This document shows, in pieces, positions 5,171 through 6,770 of a DNA stretch of 6,770 bases. Within the stretch, counting starts at the first letter, position 1. Each line of letters begins with the position of its first letter. Source of the DNA: Candidatus Bathyarchaeota archaeon (GTDB lineage: Archaea > Thermoproteota > Bathyarchaeia > RBG-16-48-13 > GCA-020355125); contig DAOVAG010000040.1 of NCBI GenBank assembly GCA_030671165.1, forward strand, positions 1 through 6,770, read 5' to 3'. The notes beneath the pieces were generated by a model that was not told where the DNA came from, did no database searches, and saw nothing but the letters and a program-made list of their open reading frames with translations. The position numbers were made by a program, and so were the translations under genes.

Positions 5171-6255
5171 CAATCAGGTAATATCAATAATTTTCTTATT
5201 TGTTCTGGCTGTACATCGCCTTCAGCCCCTCTCAGGATAACTCTTAAATTTCTAACTTCAAACCATTTTGCGTTTAAGAAGGCTAATATTAGTCCGATGT
5301 TAAAATAAGGAGTGTATCTTTTCAGCATTCTCAGGCTGGTTTTAAGCAAACTTCTGTCTAAAGCTACTTCTAAATTTGATAAAGATGGAGAGGTTTTATA
5401 TTCTGTTAAGAGCTCGGTTAACATATATTGATAATCTCTTGCATTCCTTGACTTGGCTGTATTCAACAAGGACTCTATAGAAGATTGTATGTCGTTTGTT
5501 TCGATAGCTGTTTCTAATTCTTTTTCGCTGAATATCTGTGATGTTGGTAAGAGATAATGTTTTATCTGATTTTTTGGTATCTTTAAAGAAATACTTCTTA
5601 AGATAATCATTATGTTTTTAGAATCGATCTCTATGCCAAGAACTGTTTCTGCTATTTTCTTGTCTCGACCTTTCAGCTTTCCAATAGCCTTGTATATTTG
5701 TTTATAAACATAATTGTTTAAAAATGTCTCTATTACCTGAAGAACCTCAGCATCCTCGTGATTGCTTAATGCTTCTTTAAGAACTGGCCCGTATTCTACG
5801 TCTGATAGGTGTTCAATGACATCGATAGCGTTTTCTGCATTCTCGAAGATACTTTTACATCTCAGTTCATCCATATTTCCAAAAGGTGTGATAAATTTCA
5901 TAGCTTCGTTAACACTTATTCCAGCCCATTTAGCTCTAAGGATAGCTTTTATGTTGTTTATCTCAAACTTTTTTAAAATTGTTGAAAGAAGGAAGCGGAT
6001 ATTTTTTGGTGAATTATCTTTGATTACTTCACATGTTTTGATGTAGTTTTTTAGGAGGACGTTTTCGATAGATGCTGAATCGAGTTGTTTGTCGTGTATT
6101 TCTTGTAACTCTATTTGATAGGGTGTTTTTGATAACATTGAGTATATGTAATCCATTTTTTTGCCTACTAGGTCAATGATTTCCTTAGATTCGATGAGTT
6201 CGAGCTTTTGACCTATAACCATTGTTGTTAGATGTTTATACTTCCAAGCCCTCAT
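5170..6255 (-). CDS. atpC: A-type ATP synthase subunit C
   Basis: This funnel-shaped subunit (V-type d/NtpC family) sits on the K ring and holds the central stalk D/F. From ATG 6253-6255 the product has 361 residues, close to the usual 340-370, soluble and almost all helical. The threefold internal repeat of the family is visible as a repeated motif near the ends of the three sub-domains: FEINNIKAILR at about 97-107, IEIDSKNIMIILR at about 208-220, and FEVRNLRVILR at about 332-342. The last is followed by the typical Gly-rich turn and the EQIRKLL end. A GTG 12 bases upstream (6267) is in frame, but the ATG suits the family better and AGTGGT lies about 8 bases before it. It follows atpD by 20 bases. 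Its 3' end is convergent with the unknown plus-strand ORF. Confidence 0.93.
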   Translation of the reverse strand: MRAWKYKHLTTMVIGQKLELIESKEIIDLVGKKMDYIYSMLSKTPYQIELQEIHDKQLDSASIENVLLKNYIKTCEVIKDNSPKNIRFLLSTILKKFEINNIKAILRAKWAGISVNEAMKFITPFGNMDELRCKSIFENAENAIDVIEHLSDVEYGPVLKEALSNHEDAEVLQVIETFLNNYVYKQIYKAIGKLKGRDKKIAETVLGIEIDSKNIMIILRSISLKIPKNQIKHYLLPTSQIFSEKELETAIETNDIQSSIESLLNTAKSRNARDYQYMLTELLTEYKTSPSLSNLEVALDRSLLKTSLRMLKRYTPYFNIGLILAFLNAKWFEVRNLRVILRGAEGDVQPEQIRKLLILPD

Positions 6256-6275
6256 TATAAAAACCACTAAAGTAG

Positions 6276-6770
6276 CTATGTAACTTTTACAGTACGCTCT
6301 TTTCGCTTTCTCTGAAGCACCCTGACTCTAACGGCGTCTTGTCGTTCTGTTTCTTCAAGGATTGTCTCAACATATCGTATCTGAGTATCTAGCTCTGGTA
6401 AAACCTTATACTGGAGTCTATTTACTTGTCGTTTTTTGATGGATATTACCTCAAGATATTCTCTTATTGAAGCCTCTGTTTCCGCCAACTTTATGATATC
6501 ACTGAGCGCATCCCAAGTTCGTAAACATGTTTCATCTATCTTTGATGAGGTGTCTAACATACTGAAACGAGGCGTAGCATCATTATTCCTCTTGTTAAAT
6601 TTAAAGGTGGGTACTAAAATCCCTAAAACACCACTTCTGGTACCCATATCAAAATCGTAATCCACTGATCGAGCAGGTAATGATACTTCTTCTATTTTCT
6701 TTGAACCGATAACCATCTCCGCCTCAATAAACAAACCATAAGCTTTGCCTAAAGCTTCTTCTACTCGACC
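6276..6770 (-). CDS. atpD: A-type ATP synthase subunit D, partial (N-terminus off window)
   Basis: This is the central rotor shaft, analogous to F-type gamma, turning inside A3B3. The frame is open to the right edge (GRVEEALGKAYGLFIEAEMV at the edge), leaving 164 residues. The family is about 200-215 long, so roughly 40-50 N-terminal residues lie outside. The TTG at 6732-6734 is internal, not the start. The central part SLPARSVDYDFDMGTRSG is the variable globular region. The C-terminal long helix keeps the family pattern in a drifted form: IKKRQVNRLQYKVLPEL, then IRYVETILEETERQD and a basic KRKRKE-like tail. It lies directly upstream of atpC on the same strand. In many archaeal operons D follows A and B, so those genes may lie beyond the right edge. 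Confidence 0.92.
   Translation of the reverse strand, partial: GRVEEALGKAYGLFIEAEMVIGSKKIEEVSLPARSVDYDFDMGTRSGVLGILVPTFKFNKRNNDATPRFSMLDTSSKIDETCLRTWDALSDIIKLAETEASIREYLEVISIKKRQVNRLQYKVLPELDTQIRYVETILEETERQDAVRVRVLQRKRKERTVKVT

Noticed and set aside
5112..5240. Plus-strand 42-codon ORF (MNHIRLTKTL start)
   Set aside because: More than half is antisense to the conserved end of atpC and it crosses a T-run terminator; there is no independent support.
5762..6046. Plus-strand ORF antisense to atpC
   Set aside because: Shadow of a conserved gene, with no start signal.
1..6770. CRISPR array, tRNA, rRNA or insertion sequence
   Set aside because: No regularly spaced long repeats, no cloverleaf or CCA-end pattern, no rRNA-like block and no transposase frame or terminal inverted repeats were seen.

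Overview
The window is AT-rich archaeal DNA dominated by subunits of an A-type (V/A) ATP synthase. The evidence is: archaeal subunit families H, E, I, K, C and D; GGTG/GAGG-like Shine-Dalgarno sites; AT-rich boxes about 40-50 bases ahead of gene starts; and T-run ends. The euryarchaeal order H-I-K-E-C-F-A-B-D is not kept. The genes lie in three blocks of alternating strand, which suggests an uncultured lineage outside the classical euryarchaea. A Bathyarchaeia-like or other TACK/Asgard-type genome is only a guess.

Layout from left to right. Bases 1-530 (minus) hold the start of an unrecognised Cys-rich protein that runs off the left edge. Bases 531-862 are non-coding and contain a candidate promoter, an inverted repeat and repeated short words. 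Bases 863-1824 (minus) hold atpH then atpE, the peripheral stalk pair, 2 bases apart. Bases 1984-2196 (minus) hold a small winged-helix regulator broken by an in-frame TGA. Bases 2280-4574 (plus) hold atpI and atpK, the membrane motor, also 2 bases apart. The conserved first strand of AtpI is in another frame, so the gene carries a one-base frameshift near 2313. Bases 4655-5104 (plus) hold an unknown ORF interrupted by an in-frame TAA. Bases 5170-6770 (minus) hold atpC and the 3' part of atpD (central stalk), and atpD runs off the right edge. Catalytic A and B and subunit F are not in the window; they could lie upstream of atpD beyond the right edge.

Together these genes supply the stator stalk (E/H), the a-like ion channel plus rotor ring (I/K), and the shaft and its socket (D/C). 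The most unusual points are the three reading-frame lesions around the I-K block, the doubled K proteolipid that keeps both ion-binding glutamates, the scrambled operon, and the operator-like DNA upstream of the left-hand unknown gene.
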